Shown piece by piece: positions 34,390 to 43,320 of a stretch of DNA of 64,000 nt. The position numbers and the translations under genes were made by a program. Under the pieces are notes generated by a model that ran no database searches, was not told the origin of the DNA, and saw only the letters and a program-made list of their open reading frames with translations. Source of the stretch: RYN-428 sp035551995. Its GTDB lineage: Bacteria; Planctomycetota; Phycisphaerae; Tepidisphaerales; Tepidisphaeraceae. The stretch is from contig DASZME010000041.1 in assembly GCA_035551995.1 (NCBI GenBank), positions 33,083 through 97,082 on the forward strand. Direction: 5' to 3'. Each line of letters starts with the position of its first letter. The first letter of the stretch is position 1.

Positions 34390-35388
34390 ATGCACGCCTT
34401 TGCGATTCAAACATCCTTTTTTCCGCACGCTCGGCCCTCATCCCAAGGCGTTCCCTTCAATGAAGAGGAAGCGGGAAGGCGTCGCTCGCAAGCGCTTGCG
34501 CCCATCGCAGTCGCATCTTTCCTTCATGCCCCGCGCCGCCGCGGCTTTTCCCTGGTCGAGCTTCTCGTCGTGCTCGCGATTCTCACGATCCTTGCCGGCA
34601 TCTTCGTTCCCTACTTCTCGAAAATTCGCGAAGCGGATCGGCGTGTTCGATGCGCCGACAATCTTCGCGCCATCATGGACGGCCTGCGCCAATACGCGAG
34701 CCTCAAAGACCCCCGCGGCAAGGTTAGCCACGACTACCCCGCAACCCCCGCCGAGCCAAGCCACAACGGCTACACCGCCTACACCGGCGCCGACGCTTCT
34801 GACCCCTTCGCCCCCGGCGCCGTGAAACCCAACGACGTCACCGCCTCCCTGTGGCTACTCGTCCGCGACGGCTTTGTCCCGGCCAACCGATTCATCTGCC
34901 CCAGCACCGCCGACACGCCCGAAGCGATGCCGGCCAATCCCCGGTCAAACTTCACCGACGGCTCGCATCTCAGCTATTCCTATGCCTCTCCCTTCAGCAC
35001 CGCCACCGGCTACAAGATGAACGATGACAGCCACGTCGCCGATTTCGCCATGATGGCCGACAAGAACCCCGGAAACAGCGGAAAAAACGGCCGCGTTACC
35101 ACGCCCGCCTACACCGCCCAGCCCTTCGCCCTGGCCCGGGCCAATTCCAACAATCATGGCAAAGTCGGGCAAAACGTTCTTTATGCCGACGGCCACGTCG
35201 CCTTCCAAACCACCCCCTACTGCGGCATAGGCCACGACGCCCGCCGCGACAACATCTTCACGGCCCTTTCCCCCATTCCCCTTTCCCCCGGCCAGCGCCC
35301 GCCGACCGAATCAAACGGCTTTTACGGCCACGACATCGGCCCCTCATGGACGAACGACAGCTATCTGGTGCCGACCAGCGACGATTGA
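34390..35388 (+). CDS. Type II secretion/type IV pilin-like prepilin (DUF1559-like, H-X9-DG)
   Basis: A pseudopilin-like exported protein of the kind greatly expanded in Planctomycetota. The prepilin cleavage/methylation motif is RRRGFSLVELLVVLAILTIL, preceded by an unusually long leader of about 50 residues from the ATG at 34390. The C-terminal half carries the NVLYADGHVAF signature of the H-X9-DG group. The matching prepilin peptidase is at 52744-54084. Whether it builds a pilus, a secretion pseudopilus or another fibre is unknown. Alternative GTG start at 34345. Confidence 0.75.
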   Translation: MHAFAIQTSFFPHARPSSQGVPFNEEEAGRRRSQALAPIAVASFLHAPRRRGFSLVELLVVLAILTILAGIFVPYFSKIREADRRVRCADNLRAIMDGLRQYASLKDPRGKVSHDYPATPAEPSHNGYTAYTGADASDPFAPGAVKPNDVTASLWLLVRDGFVPANRFICPSTADTPEAMPANPRSNFTDGSHLSYSYASPFSTATGYKMNDDSHVADFAMMADKNPGNSGKNGRVTTPAYTAQPFALARANSNNHGKVGQNVLYADGHVAFQTTPYCGIGHDARRDNIFTALSPIPLSPGQRPPTESNGFYGHDIGPSWTNDSYLVPTSDD

Positions 35389-35497
35389 GATATCCTTGCG
35401 ACGTGGCAAATCATGATGCGTCGGTTGCGATCTCTCAACGGCGACGACCGCCTCCCGCTGCCTATTTGACCGATGATCCGCTAAACTTTCGCGATCC

Positions 35498-35932
35498 ATG
35501 GACGATCCAAAGCCAAAACGTGGGGCGGGAACCGCCGCCGCGGCGGGATCACGCTCAACTTTTTTATCGTCGAACAAATCCCCACCCTTCCCCCCGACGC
35601 CTACCGACGGAAAATGCCCCTGGGCCAGATCCAAAAAACTGGAAGACTGGATCGCCGATCGCGTGCTGAAGTTGACATGCACGGCCGACGACATGCGTCC
35701 CCTGGCCGAGGCGGCGGGATTTGCGCCGGGCGTCTGGAATTGAAAGGAGGAGGAGCGCGCGATTCTTCGCGCCGAACTCGATGCCGCCTATTTCCATTTT
35801 TATCAGCCTTCCCGCGACGACGTGGAATATATCCTTGGGACGTTTCAGGGAATCGTGAAGGAAGACGAACGCGCCGAAGGCCACGGCCCGACGCGGCGGA
35901 TGATACTGGAAGCGTATGACGGGATGGCATGA
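35498..35932 (+). pseudogene. Remnant of a restriction/N6-adenine methylase-type protein, C-terminal end, with in-frame stop
   Basis: From about 35633 the frame reads KKLEDWIADRVLKLTCTADD then MRPLAEAAGFAPGVWN, hits TGA at 35741-35743, and continues in the same frame as KEEERAILRAELDAAYFHFY, RDDVEYILGTFQGIVKEDER and RRMILEAYDGMA to TGA at 35930-35932. This pattern is the usual C-terminus of Eco57I-like restriction/methylation proteins, recalled rather than searched. The stop replaces what would be Trp (TGG to TGA). No methylase catalytic motif (NPPY) is present upstream and the first 45 residues are low complexity, so this is a fragment of a lost gene. Confidence 0.6.
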
Positions 35933-36145
35933 TAAACGGTGTCGATCTCCGAGGGTTCGCGCCGGAGGATATCGCCGACGAACATAGGTGGCCAGCAGGC
36001 GGGTAGGTTGCGAATGGCGTCGGCGGCGTATCGAGGCCGGGACAATAAATCGCAATTGCACCACGAGCGATGGCATTCCCGCAAGTCCCCAGGTATTCCC
36101 CCATCTGACGGCAAAAAGCGCGACCGTGCCACAAAATGACATTTG
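35933..36145. other. Non-coding spacer between the methylase remnant and the ParDE pair
   Basis: No convincing gene in either direction. Long open frames on the minus strand cross it, but they run antisense through the remnant and the antitoxin gene and have no recognisable domain. It may be further debris of the lost restriction locus. Confidence 0.4.
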
Positions 36146-36174
36146 TTGACGCGGTGGATGCGCCGCGCTATTCT
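36146..36174 (+). promoter_or_regulatory. Sigma-70-type promoter of parDE, leaderless
   Basis: TTGACG (36146-36151), a 17-base spacer and TATTCT (36169-36174). The antitoxin ATG at 36181 is 7 bases after the -10 box, on the predicted transcription start. No ribosome-binding site is seen. Confidence 0.55.
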
Positions 36175-36180
36175 TGGTTC

Positions 36181-36444
36181 ATGCGTTCTTCCATGAATAT
36201 ATCTCTGCCGGCGCCGTTGAAGTCGTGGGTGGAGGAGCAGGTCGCGGCGCGAGGGTACAGCACCGCCAGCGAGTTTGTTCGCGACGTGCTGCGACGCGAG
36301 CAATCAGCCGCGGCGATGACACGCGTGGATGAGCGGCTCGTCGAATCGTTGAACAGCGGGCCTTCCCGCCCGATGAACCGCAAAACGTGGGAGCGGATTC
36401 GCGCCCAGGGTATTGCGCTTTCCCGCCGTCGTAAGGGCAAATGA
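36181..36444 (+). CDS. ParD-like ribbon-helix-helix antitoxin
   Basis: An 87-residue antitoxin. The strand NISLPAPLKSWVEEQVAARG followed by YSTASEFVRDVLRRE is a ribbon-helix-helix DNA-binding domain of the ParD/CopG type. The C-terminal part (ESLNSGPSRPMNRKTWERIR) would wrap the toxin. It overlaps the toxin start as ATGA, the usual arrangement. An internal ATG at 36193 is an alternative start. Autoregulation through the promoter at 36146 is expected from the family. Confidence 0.85.
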   Translation: MRSSMNISLPAPLKSWVEEQVAARGYSTASEFVRDVLRREQSAAAMTRVDERLVESLNSGPSRPMNRKTWERIRAQGIALSRRRKGK

Positions 36445-36764
36445 GCCGGTATCGAATCAGGCCGAGGGCGGAGCGTGATCTTATTGAGCATTTCGCGCAT
36501 ATCGCGCGGGATAATATCGTGCCCGCTGACCGGTTTCTGAAAGTGGCGGAAGAATCATTCGTTTGTCTTTCCGAAATGCCGCGCATGGGGCGGATATGGG
36601 ATTCGCCCCGCGTGGAATTGCAGGGCGTGCGGGTCTACCCAATGCCTGCCCCGTATCGAAGCTATTTGATCTTTTACCGGCTTGCCGACAACGACGAGGT
36701 TGATATTCTCGCTGTGCTGCATGCGGCCAGAGACCTGGAGGCGACCCTGCACGATATTCTCTGA
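36441..36764 (+). CDS. ParE/RelE-family toxin
   Basis: A 107-residue toxin of the ParE/RelE superfamily. MSRYRIRPRAERDLIEHFAHIA, the middle PRMGRIWDSPRVELQGVRVY and the last strands YRSYLIFYRL...VDILAVLHAARDLE are the family pattern. ParE toxins poison DNA gyrase, while RelE toxins cut mRNA; the lack of a clear RelE catalytic set and the ParD partner favour ParE. It lies 48 bases before mfd, next to a dead restriction fragment, so the segment 35400-36770 looks like an accessory insertion. Confidence 0.85.
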   Translation: MSRYRIRPRAERDLIEHFAHIARDNIVPADRFLKVAEESFVCLSEMPRMGRIWDSPRVELQGVRVYPMPAPYRSYLIFYRLADNDEVDILAVLHAARDLEATLHDIL

Positions 36765-36812
36765 TCGCGCCGCTGGAACCACACCCCGCCGGCGACTACC
36801 ATCCCCTCACCT

Positions 36813-39800
36813 ATGGCATCAACCACCACCCCGGGCGCAATCGGGCGGCTCGTCAATGCGCGCCCACTTAAACATCTCGCCCATCAGCTCGCCGAAATCG
36901 GCGCGGCGACCGCGTCGGGCCTGTGGGGAAGCAGCATCGCGGCGGTCGTGGCGGCGGTGCGTGCGGAATTGCGGCGGCCCGTCGTCGTCATCTGCGGGCA
37001 TCTCGATGAAGCCGATGACCTGGCGGACGATATACAACTCTTTGCCGGCAATCGGCCGGATGTCATGCCGGCGTTGGAGTTAAGTGGGTCGCTGGGAAAA
37101 CTTTCCGAAGAACAAGTCGTCAATCGCATGGCGCTCATATCGCGCTACGCGGCCGGCGTGGCGGCCGATGCGATGCTGGTGGCGCCGATTCAGGCGGTGA
37201 TGCAGTCGATCCCGTCGCGCAAGCAGCTTGCGCATCTGATTTTGAATTTGACCGCCGGGGCGGAGCTTGAGCCGGAAAAACTGATCGTTTGGCTGAGCGA
37301 GCATGGATACAACCGGCTCGATCAAGTCGAGGTGCCGGGAGATTTCGCGGTGCGCGGGGGGATTGTCGATTTGTATTTGCCGGGGGATTTTGAGGCGGGG
37401 GGTGATCAGGTCGGGCTGACGGCCCGCGTCGATTTCTTTGGGGATCAGATCGAATCGATCAAGCGGTTTGATCTGGACACGATGGGATCGCTGGACGTGA
37501 TTCCTTCGCTGCGGATCGCGGATATCAAGGGGCAGCTTCCGGAGACGGGCGATTCGGTGAGTCTGTTTAACTACCTGCCGGATGAGGCGGTGGTGGTGTT
37601 GTGGGCGCCGCTGGAAATCGCGGAACAGGCGCGAACGTATCTGGATCGGTTGCCCGAGCAAAAGGGAATTTATCCCCTCTCGGCGATACTTCGGCAGGCG
37701 ACGCAATTTACCTGTCTGGAGCTGAGCCAGTTCGATCAAGGAACGACGGCGATCGACAGCCTGATCGGCGGAAAGGAAACGCCGCAGGTCAAGCTGCCGA
37801 TACGATCGCTGCAAAAGTTCGAGACCGAAGCGAAGAAGGCGATCGGTGAACTGGCGGAGTTGTCGCATTCGCACGATGTAACCGTCTTCTGCGAAAACGC
37901 GGGAGAAGCGCAGCGGTTCGGCGAACTGCTGGAACAAGCGGAAGCCGGACTGACTTCGCGCGTGGCGATATCGGTTGGCTATCTGCATCGCGGATTTATG
38001 TGGGATGAATCCGAAGGAGAAGGGGCTGGCGGCGATCGCCCGGCCGCGCTCCTGGGCCATCACGAACTTTTCCATCGCTATGAACAACGCCGGCGCGTGA
38101 AGAAGATCATCTCGGGTCGGCCGGTCGATTCGTTTTTGGATCTCAAGGAAGGGGATTATGTCGTCCATGTCGCGCATGGCATCGCCAAGTTCATGGGGAT
38201 GAAGACGATCAATAAGGATGGCACCAACGAAGAATATCTCACCCTTCGTTTCGCGGAAAACGCGACGCTCCATGTGCCGGCGGCGCGGATCAACCTGATA
38301 CAGAAGTACGTCGGCGGATTTCAGGGCACGCCGCAGCTTTCGCGGCTGGGGAGCGGATCGTGGGAGAAGCAGAAGGCGAAGGTCGCCGAAGCCGTCATGG
38401 ATATGGCGGCGGAACTGCTCGAGGTGCAGGCGGCGCGGGCAGCGGAGCGCGGCACCAGCTATCCGCCGGACACGGAATGGCAAAAGGAATTCGAGGCCGA
38501 GTTTCCCTATGAGCCGACGCCGGACCAGGTGACCAGCGCCGACGAAATTAAGAAGGACATGCAGAAGCTTCGGCCGATGGATCGACTTTTGTGCGGCGAC
38601 GTGGGGTATGGAAAAACCGAGCTGGCGATGCGGGCGGCGTTCAAGGCGTGCGAGTTCGGCAAGCAGGTGGCCGTGCTCGTGCCGACGACGGTCCTGGCCG
38701 AGCAGCATTATCGATCGTTTAAGGAACGGATGGTGAACTATCCGTTTGAGATCGACAGCATCAGCCGATTTCGCTCGACGCGGGAACAAAAAGAAACCGT
38801 ATCGAAGCTGGCGAAAGGGGAGATCGATATTCTCATCGGCACCCATCGGCTACTTAGTAAAGACATCAAGTTTTCGGATCTGGGCCTCGTGGTCATCGAC
38901 GAAGAACAGCGGTTTGGCGTGACGCACAAAGAACGCCTGAAGCAGATGCGAAAGATGGTGGACGTGCTGACGATGTCGGCCACGCCGATCCCGCGAACGC
39001 TGCATATGGGAATGGTGGGGCTGCGCGATATCAGTTCGCTCACGACGGCGCCGCAGGATCGGCGGAGCGTGGTGACGGAGGTGATGCCGTTCGATCGGCA
39101 GCGCGTGAAGGCGGCGCTCATGCGCGAGCTCAATCGCGAAGGGCAGATCTACTTCGTCCACAACCGCGTGCAGAACATCACCGAGATGGCCGACGAGGTG
39201 CAGCAGCTTGTCCCCGACGCGCGGATCATCATCGGCCACGGCCAGATGGGCGAAGGGGAGATGGAAGAGGCGATGCTGAAGTTCATCCGCCACGAGGCGG
39301 ACATCCTGGTCTGCACGACGATCATCGAATCGGGCCTGGACATTCCCAACGCCAACACGATCATCATCAACGCCGCCGACCGCTTTGGGCTCAGCGAGTT
39401 GCACCAGCTTCGCGGGCGGGTGGGGCGGTGGAAACATCGAGCGTATTGCTATTTGCTTCTTCCCGCGGATCGCCCGGTGACTCCGGTGGCGGCAAAGCGC
39501 CTCAAGGCGATCGAGGAATACAGCCACCTCGGCGCGGGGTTTAAGATCGCGATGCGCGACCTGGAGCTTCGCGGCGCCGGGAACATTCTTGGGCCGGAGC
39601 AGTCGGGGCACATCGCGACCGTCGGCTATGAAATGTATTGCCAGCTTCTTGAGGAAGCGACGCGCCAGTTGAAAAATGAGCCGCGCGGCGCATTGCCCGA
39701 GGCTCACGTCGATATCAATATCAGCGCCTTCATTCCGAAGAACTACATTCCCGGCGACCGCCAGCGGATGGATCTATATCGCAGGCTGACGCGCTGCTCG

Positions 39801-40406
39801 GATCTGGACATGTTGCAGATGCTCGAGCAGGACATGCAGGATGCTTTCGGCGATCCGCCTCGGCAGGCGGTCATTCTCTTTGCGCTCACGGAACTCCGCC
39901 TGCTCGCGCAGATGTACGGGATCGACAGCATCATCCGCAAGCCGCCGGACGTGGTGATGACGGTGTCGGACGCGCTCAAGGCCCAGTCGGCGCTGGCGGG
40001 GGCGCCGGGGACGTTGCGGGTGATCGACGAGAAGACCGTGTATCTGAGGATGCCGGCCACGTTCATGGAGCCCGAGCCATGCCTGATGGTGCTGCGGAAT
40101 CTCATGCGGCAGGCCTATGACAAGGAAAGAAACGGCATATCCGCAGCCGCGCCGGCGCCCGTGGAACAACCCGTTCAAATCCCGCCCTCGGCCAAGCTAG
40201 AACCGGCGCCGACCCGGCAGATCGTCAAACCCCCGGCGGCCGCGGCGCGAACACCAAAGCCGGCGCCCGTCAAATCGACGCAAGTCACGACAAAACCCGC
40301 CCCGCTGTCGCCGGAACTCGAGAAGCTCAAATCGTTGTACGAGATGGGAATTTTGTCCGACGACGAATTTCAAAATGCGCTCAAGCGATTGGCTCAAAGT
40401 TATTGA
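36813..40406 (+). CDS. mfd: Transcription-repair coupling factor Mfd, with SHOCT-like C-terminal tail
   Basis: Removes RNA polymerase stalled at DNA damage and recruits UvrA. Order of parts: UvrB-like N-terminal region, polymerase-binding CarD-like domain (EGDYVVHVAHGIAKFMGMKT), SF2 translocase with Walker A (GDVGYGKTELAMRA), VIDEEQRFGVTHKERLK, TMSATPIPRTLHMGMVGLRD and QLRGRVGRW, then the TRCF C-terminal domain. After residue 1100 comes a Pro/Ala linker and a final 32 residues, SPELEKLKSLYEMGILSDDE followed by FQNALKRLAQSY, which fit the SHOCT short C-terminal domain. That extension is unusual for Mfd. Length is 1197. Confidence 0.93.
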   Translation: MASTTTPGAIGRLVNARPLKHLAHQLAEIGAATASGLWGSSIAAVVAAVRAELRRPVVVICGHLDEADDLADDIQLFAGNRPDVMPALELSGSLGKLSEEQVVNRMALISRYAAGVAADAMLVAPIQAVMQSIPSRKQLAHLILNLTAGAELEPEKLIVWLSEHGYNRLDQVEVPGDFAVRGGIVDLYLPGDFEAGGDQVGLTARVDFFGDQIESIKRFDLDTMGSLDVIPSLRIADIKGQLPETGDSVSLFNYLPDEAVVVLWAPLEIAEQARTYLDRLPEQKGIYPLSAILRQATQFTCLELSQFDQGTTAIDSLIGGKETPQVKLPIRSLQKFETEAKKAIGELAELSHSHDVTVFCENAGEAQRFGELLEQAEAGLTSRVAISVGYLHRGFMWDESEGEGAGGDRPAALLGHHELFHRYEQRRRVKKIISGRPVDSFLDLKEGDYVVHVAHGIAKFMGMKTINKDGTNEEYLTLRFAENATLHVPAARINLIQKYVGGFQGTPQLSRLGSGSWEKQKAKVAEAVMDMAAELLEVQAARAAERGTSYPPDTEWQKEFEAEFPYEPTPDQVTSADEIKKDMQKLRPMDRLLCGDVGYGKTELAMRAAFKACEFGKQVAVLVPTTVLAEQHYRSFKERMVNYPFEIDSISRFRSTREQKETVSKLAKGEIDILIGTHRLLSKDIKFSDLGLVVIDEEQRFGVTHKERLKQMRKMVDVLTMSATPIPRTLHMGMVGLRDISSLTTAPQDRRSVVTEVMPFDRQRVKAALMRELNREGQIYFVHNRVQNITEMADEVQQLVPDARIIIGHGQMGEGEMEEAMLKFIRHEADILVCTTIIESGLDIPNANTIIINAADRFGLSELHQLRGRVGRWKHRAYCYLLLPADRPVTPVAAKRLKAIEEYSHLGAGFKIAMRDLELRGAGNILGPEQSGHIATVGYEMYCQLLEEATRQLKNEPRGALPEAHVDINISAFIPKNYIPGDRQRMDLYRRLTRCSDLDMLQMLEQDMQDAFGDPPRQAVILFALTELRLLAQMYGIDSIIRKPPDVVMTVSDALKAQSALAGAPGTLRVIDEKTVYLRMPATFMEPEPCLMVLRNLMRQAYDKERNGISAAAPAPVEQPVQIPPSAKLEPAPTRQIVKPPAAAARTPKPAPVKSTQVTTKPAPLSPELEKLKSLYEMGILSDDEFQNALKRLAQSY

Positions 40407-40407
40407 T

Positions 40408-40752
40408 TCAGTCCGTGGCGCTTTCGCTGACCAACTGACCGCATTCCGGACACCGCCCGCTGACGTTGCCGCGCAAGCTGTATCCGCAAAAGACGCATTC
40501 GCCCGCCATTCGACGCCGGTAGCGAATGCTGGCCTCCCGACGCGGCCCCGCGACCGACGAGAGCACGACAGTCAATATCGGAGCTCCGATAAAGGCGATG
40601 GCAAGCATCATCACGCTCAATCCATTGGACAAATCCGCCAGCGCCAACATCCACGCGATGGCGGCAATTAGAGCGGGTAAGCACCGGACCAACAGCAGTT
40701 CACGCCAGGGAGGCTTTCGCGACTGATCGGCCTCGGTGATCATCTTCCGCAC
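40408..40752 (-). CDS. Two-helix membrane protein with planctomycete zinc ribbon
   Basis: 114 residues. Two membrane helices (LPALIAAIAWMLALADL and VMMLAIAFIGAPILTVVLSS) are followed by a basic loop and a zinc ribbon CVFCGYSLRGNVSGRCPECG. This last motif is very frequent in Phycisphaerae proteins of unknown function. It converges with mfd, with almost no spacing, and the flavoprotein gene lies just upstream of it on the same strand. Confidence 0.7.
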   Translation of the reverse strand: MRKMITEADQSRKPPWRELLLVRCLPALIAAIAWMLALADLSNGLSVMMLAIAFIGAPILTVVLSSVAGPRREASIRYRRRMAGECVFCGYSLRGNVSGRCPECGQLVSESATD

Positions 40753-40761
40753 GCCGAGATT

Positions 40762-41961
40762 TTAGGGATGGGCGGCGTGTTTTCCCATGAGTCCGAACAC
40801 GCCGCGCGCCAGATGGTCGGTGGCGCCGAGCAAGTTCACCGCTACGTTCATCGCCTTTGAGGAAGAAACAACCATCGCCGCGGCCCGGCATCCCAGACGG
40901 CGCGCGCGCCAGAGATGGTCGTAGTCGTTCAACAGCTCGTGCGAATGGCCGTCGCTCCAATGGCCATGATTGACGACGAGCGACGCGCAGGCCAGCTCGG
41001 CGCTGCGGAGCGCCAGGCCCATTCCTTCCCCGCCGATCGGCTCCAAGGCGGCGGCGGCGTTGCCCACGGGGATCACGCGGGTCGGGAAATCGCGTCGGAC
41101 GGCAAAGCGAGGCAGCGGCGCGGCCAGCCACGGTCCGACGCGCGTGGCGCCGGAGAGTCGGCGCCGCAAAGAAGCGTTTTCCGTCAGCAACTCATGGAAC
41201 AGCGAATCGATGTTTCCACAATGGGTTTTCACCCGGCTGGCGGGGACGCTGAGGGCGGTGTTCCAGCGGCCGGCTTCGATCGCGGCCAATCCGCCATAGC
41301 AGCCGCGAAGGCTGAAAAGCTCGATCGCGTCGCGCGTCGCGTCGGCGTTTTCCCAATGGGCTTTGATGCCGATATCTTGTGTTCGCGCGGGCGTCGCAAG
41401 GGGAATGGCGGATTTGCCGTCGGCGAGAATGACGAACGACGCGGTTATTGATTCAACGCGATTGTTCGCGAGATCGCGCACTTTTACGAATACCGCATTG
41501 GCGGTTGGTTCGATCGCCTCACAGCGCGCCGGTTGCCGGACATTTGCGCCGGCGGCGACGGCGGCATCGAGCAGCAGTGAATCCAGCGCATGTCGGGAGA
41601 TTCCCAGCATTGCGCGCGGCAGCGGCATCGTGGCCGAACTTCCATCGGCGGCATGAAGAATGGCGCGCGACAACCAGACGGCGCCGGCGGATTCAATGAC
41701 GGGGAGCAGAGCGAGGCGCGAAAGCGTATCGACGCCGACGGCGCTCAGGCATTCGCCGCAGACTTTGTCGCGGGGAAAACGGTGTTGCTCGACGAGTGTG
41801 ACTGTCCATCCGCGGCCAGCGAGTAAAACCGCCGCCGCGCTCCCGGCAGGGCCGGCGCCAATGATCGCTGCGTCAGGCACGGCAAATGATAGGGGAGCTT
41901 CGCGGAGTCGGAAAACCGAATGTAATCCGGCGACCCAACGTCGGAATGTGCCTGTGCTCAC
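40762..41961 (-). CDS. FAD-dependent oxidoreductase (geranylgeranyl reductase / monooxygenase-like)
   Basis: A flavoprotein with an N-terminal Rossmann motif AAIIGAGPAGSAAAVLLAGRG followed by TVTLVEQHRFPRDKVCGECL. The CGECLS segment after the dinucleotide fold is typical of the geranylgeranyl reductase-like group (BchP-type). A later GNAAAALEPIGGEGMGLALR matches the second FAD-binding GD/GN motif. Substrate could be a prenyl lipid or quinone; unknown. GTG start at 41961; residues 1-28 precede the conserved fold and an in-frame GTG at 41877 is an alternative. Confidence 0.78.
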   Translation of the reverse strand: MSTGTFRRWVAGLHSVFRLREAPLSFAVPDAAIIGAGPAGSAAAVLLAGRGWTVTLVEQHRFPRDKVCGECLSAVGVDTLSRLALLPVIESAGAVWLSRAILHAADGSSATMPLPRAMLGISRHALDSLLLDAAVAAGANVRQPARCEAIEPTANAVFVKVRDLANNRVESITASFVILADGKSAIPLATPARTQDIGIKAHWENADATRDAIELFSLRGCYGGLAAIEAGRWNTALSVPASRVKTHCGNIDSLFHELLTENASLRRRLSGATRVGPWLAAPLPRFAVRRDFPTRVIPVGNAAAALEPIGGEGMGLALRSAELACASLVVNHGHWSDGHSHELLNDYDHLWRARRLGCRAAAMVVSSSKAMNVAVNLLGATDHLARGVFGLMGKHAAHP

Positions 41962-42085
41962 TGGAATTGGACGCTCGGATTTTTTGTGGCACGGATATCC
42001 GGCCTTGTTTGTCCCGGCCGAGAAGATACAGGCCCAGACGGATCTGCTACCAATTGTCGAACGCCCTCGGTCGGACTTGGGATTT

Positions 42086-43057
42086 TTACACCGCTACGCC
42101 GGCCGGTTCCGCGCGCTTCTTCAACGCATCCATGCTGTCACGGACTTCCTGGGCGATTCGTGCGTTGGGAAATTCCTTGGTGATCTGATCTCCGACCTTA
42201 ACCGCGTCTATCCACCGCTGCTCCTTGACCGCCCGCGAAAACTGGGCGCCGAGGTCATTTAGCTTTTCCTTGAAAACACTGCGCACCGTTTCCTGCATCG
42301 ACTCGGCCTCGGCCGCTTTCAGGTAAGGGTCCAACTGCTTGAGAATTTCGATGCTTCCGTCATTGTCATGCCGGGCGACCGCTTCGTGCCAGCTCTGCAA
42401 AAGCTGCTGCTTGACCGCGACTCGCCGGCTGTCGATCTCGTGGGGAAGATTTTTCACCTGTTCGTTGTCGGGGAACATCTGCACCAGTTTATCGGCTTCT
42501 CGAATGGCCAGGTTCCATTGTTCGCCGCGCGTGTATTTGTCGATGACCTGCACGACCTCGGCGATCTGTTTGCGGACCAACTCCTGGCGATGATCGTTGA
42601 TTTCCTTGCGAAGGCGGGTGGACTCTGTCTTGTTGGCGAAGGCGCGTTCCATTTCATCGACGAGCGAGAGAGCCGTGTCCCAATCGTGTCGGCCCATTTC
42701 CTCATGAACCGCCCGCCGAAGGGCATCGCGGTCTTTTTCGCGATAGGCGATGGAAATCGCGCGATCGCTGAGAAGCTGTTGCTCGGACATCAGGTTGAGG
42801 AGGATGGCCAGTTGATCCAGTCGCTCGGTCAGCGGCAAAAGCAGTTCTTCGCTGCTGCCAAGCCGATTGGCGCGGATTGCCATCGAGATCGGCCACGCCA
42901 CGCCCACCAAAACCAGGCAAACGCAACCGGCGGCCAGAAGCTCAAGCCTTGTATGACCATCCAGCCTCGCCAGGTAGAAGCCCGTCCCCAGTATCGCCAG
43001 GGAAAAAAACAACGCGGCGAGATAAAAGATCCACGACGGAAAATTGCGCTGCTTCAC
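42086..43057 (-). CDS. Membrane-anchored helical-repeat (TPR-like) protein
   Basis: Two N-terminal membrane helices (WIFYLAALFFSLAILGTGFYL and LLAAGCVCLVLVGVAWPISM) and a long all-helical cytosolic region with charged repeats. Units such as HDWDTALSLVDEMERAF, EQWNLAIREADKLVQMFPDN and QRWIDAVKVGDQITKEFPNA are TPR-like. The GTG at 43057 has AGGTGG upstream and puts the helices at the N-terminus; a TTG at 43135 would add 26 residues. Function unknown; likely a scaffold. Confidence 0.6.
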   Translation of the reverse strand: MKQRNFPSWIFYLAALFFSLAILGTGFYLARLDGHTRLELLAAGCVCLVLVGVAWPISMAIRANRLGSSEELLLPLTERLDQLAILLNLMSEQQLLSDRAISIAYREKDRDALRRAVHEEMGRHDWDTALSLVDEMERAFANKTESTRLRKEINDHRQELVRKQIAEVVQVIDKYTRGEQWNLAIREADKLVQMFPDNEQVKNLPHEIDSRRVAVKQQLLQSWHEAVARHDNDGSIEILKQLDPYLKAAEAESMQETVRSVFKEKLNDLGAQFSRAVKEQRWIDAVKVGDQITKEFPNARIAQEVRDSMDALKKRAEPAGVAV

Positions 43058-43320
43058 AGCCACCTCAAGAAGTGAAATTGTCGATGCGACCGATTCGTAT
43101 TTATCGACTCTAAGAACTGGCGGCGGCGGTGTCAACGTAAACTCTTCAAACCGTTGCGGTCACCCCCCCCAGGACTCAGGGCGATCGCTTTTGAATTTTT
43201 GCCCCTCCGGTTCCCTCTCTCGGTACGTCGGGATGCTCGATGAGACATTTGTTCTCGTCCCGCTCGCTGTCGGAAAACATCCGAACTCCTCTCTTGTACA
43301 CCTCACTGGAGGCATACAGC

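Noticed and set aside
35741..35743. UGA recoding as tryptophan or selenocysteine in the methylase remnant
   Set aside because: UGA is used as a normal stop by many genes in this window, no SECIS-like hairpin was seen, and the N-terminal catalytic part of the gene is missing anyway.
35564..36142. 192-residue minus-strand frame across the methylase remnant
   Set aside because: It is antisense to the family-like remnant, has no domain, and its arginine/proline-rich composition looks like translated non-coding strand.
37080..38846. 588-residue minus-strand open frame inside mfd
   Set aside because: mfd matches its family over its whole length, so this is an antisense shadow caused by high GC and codon bias.
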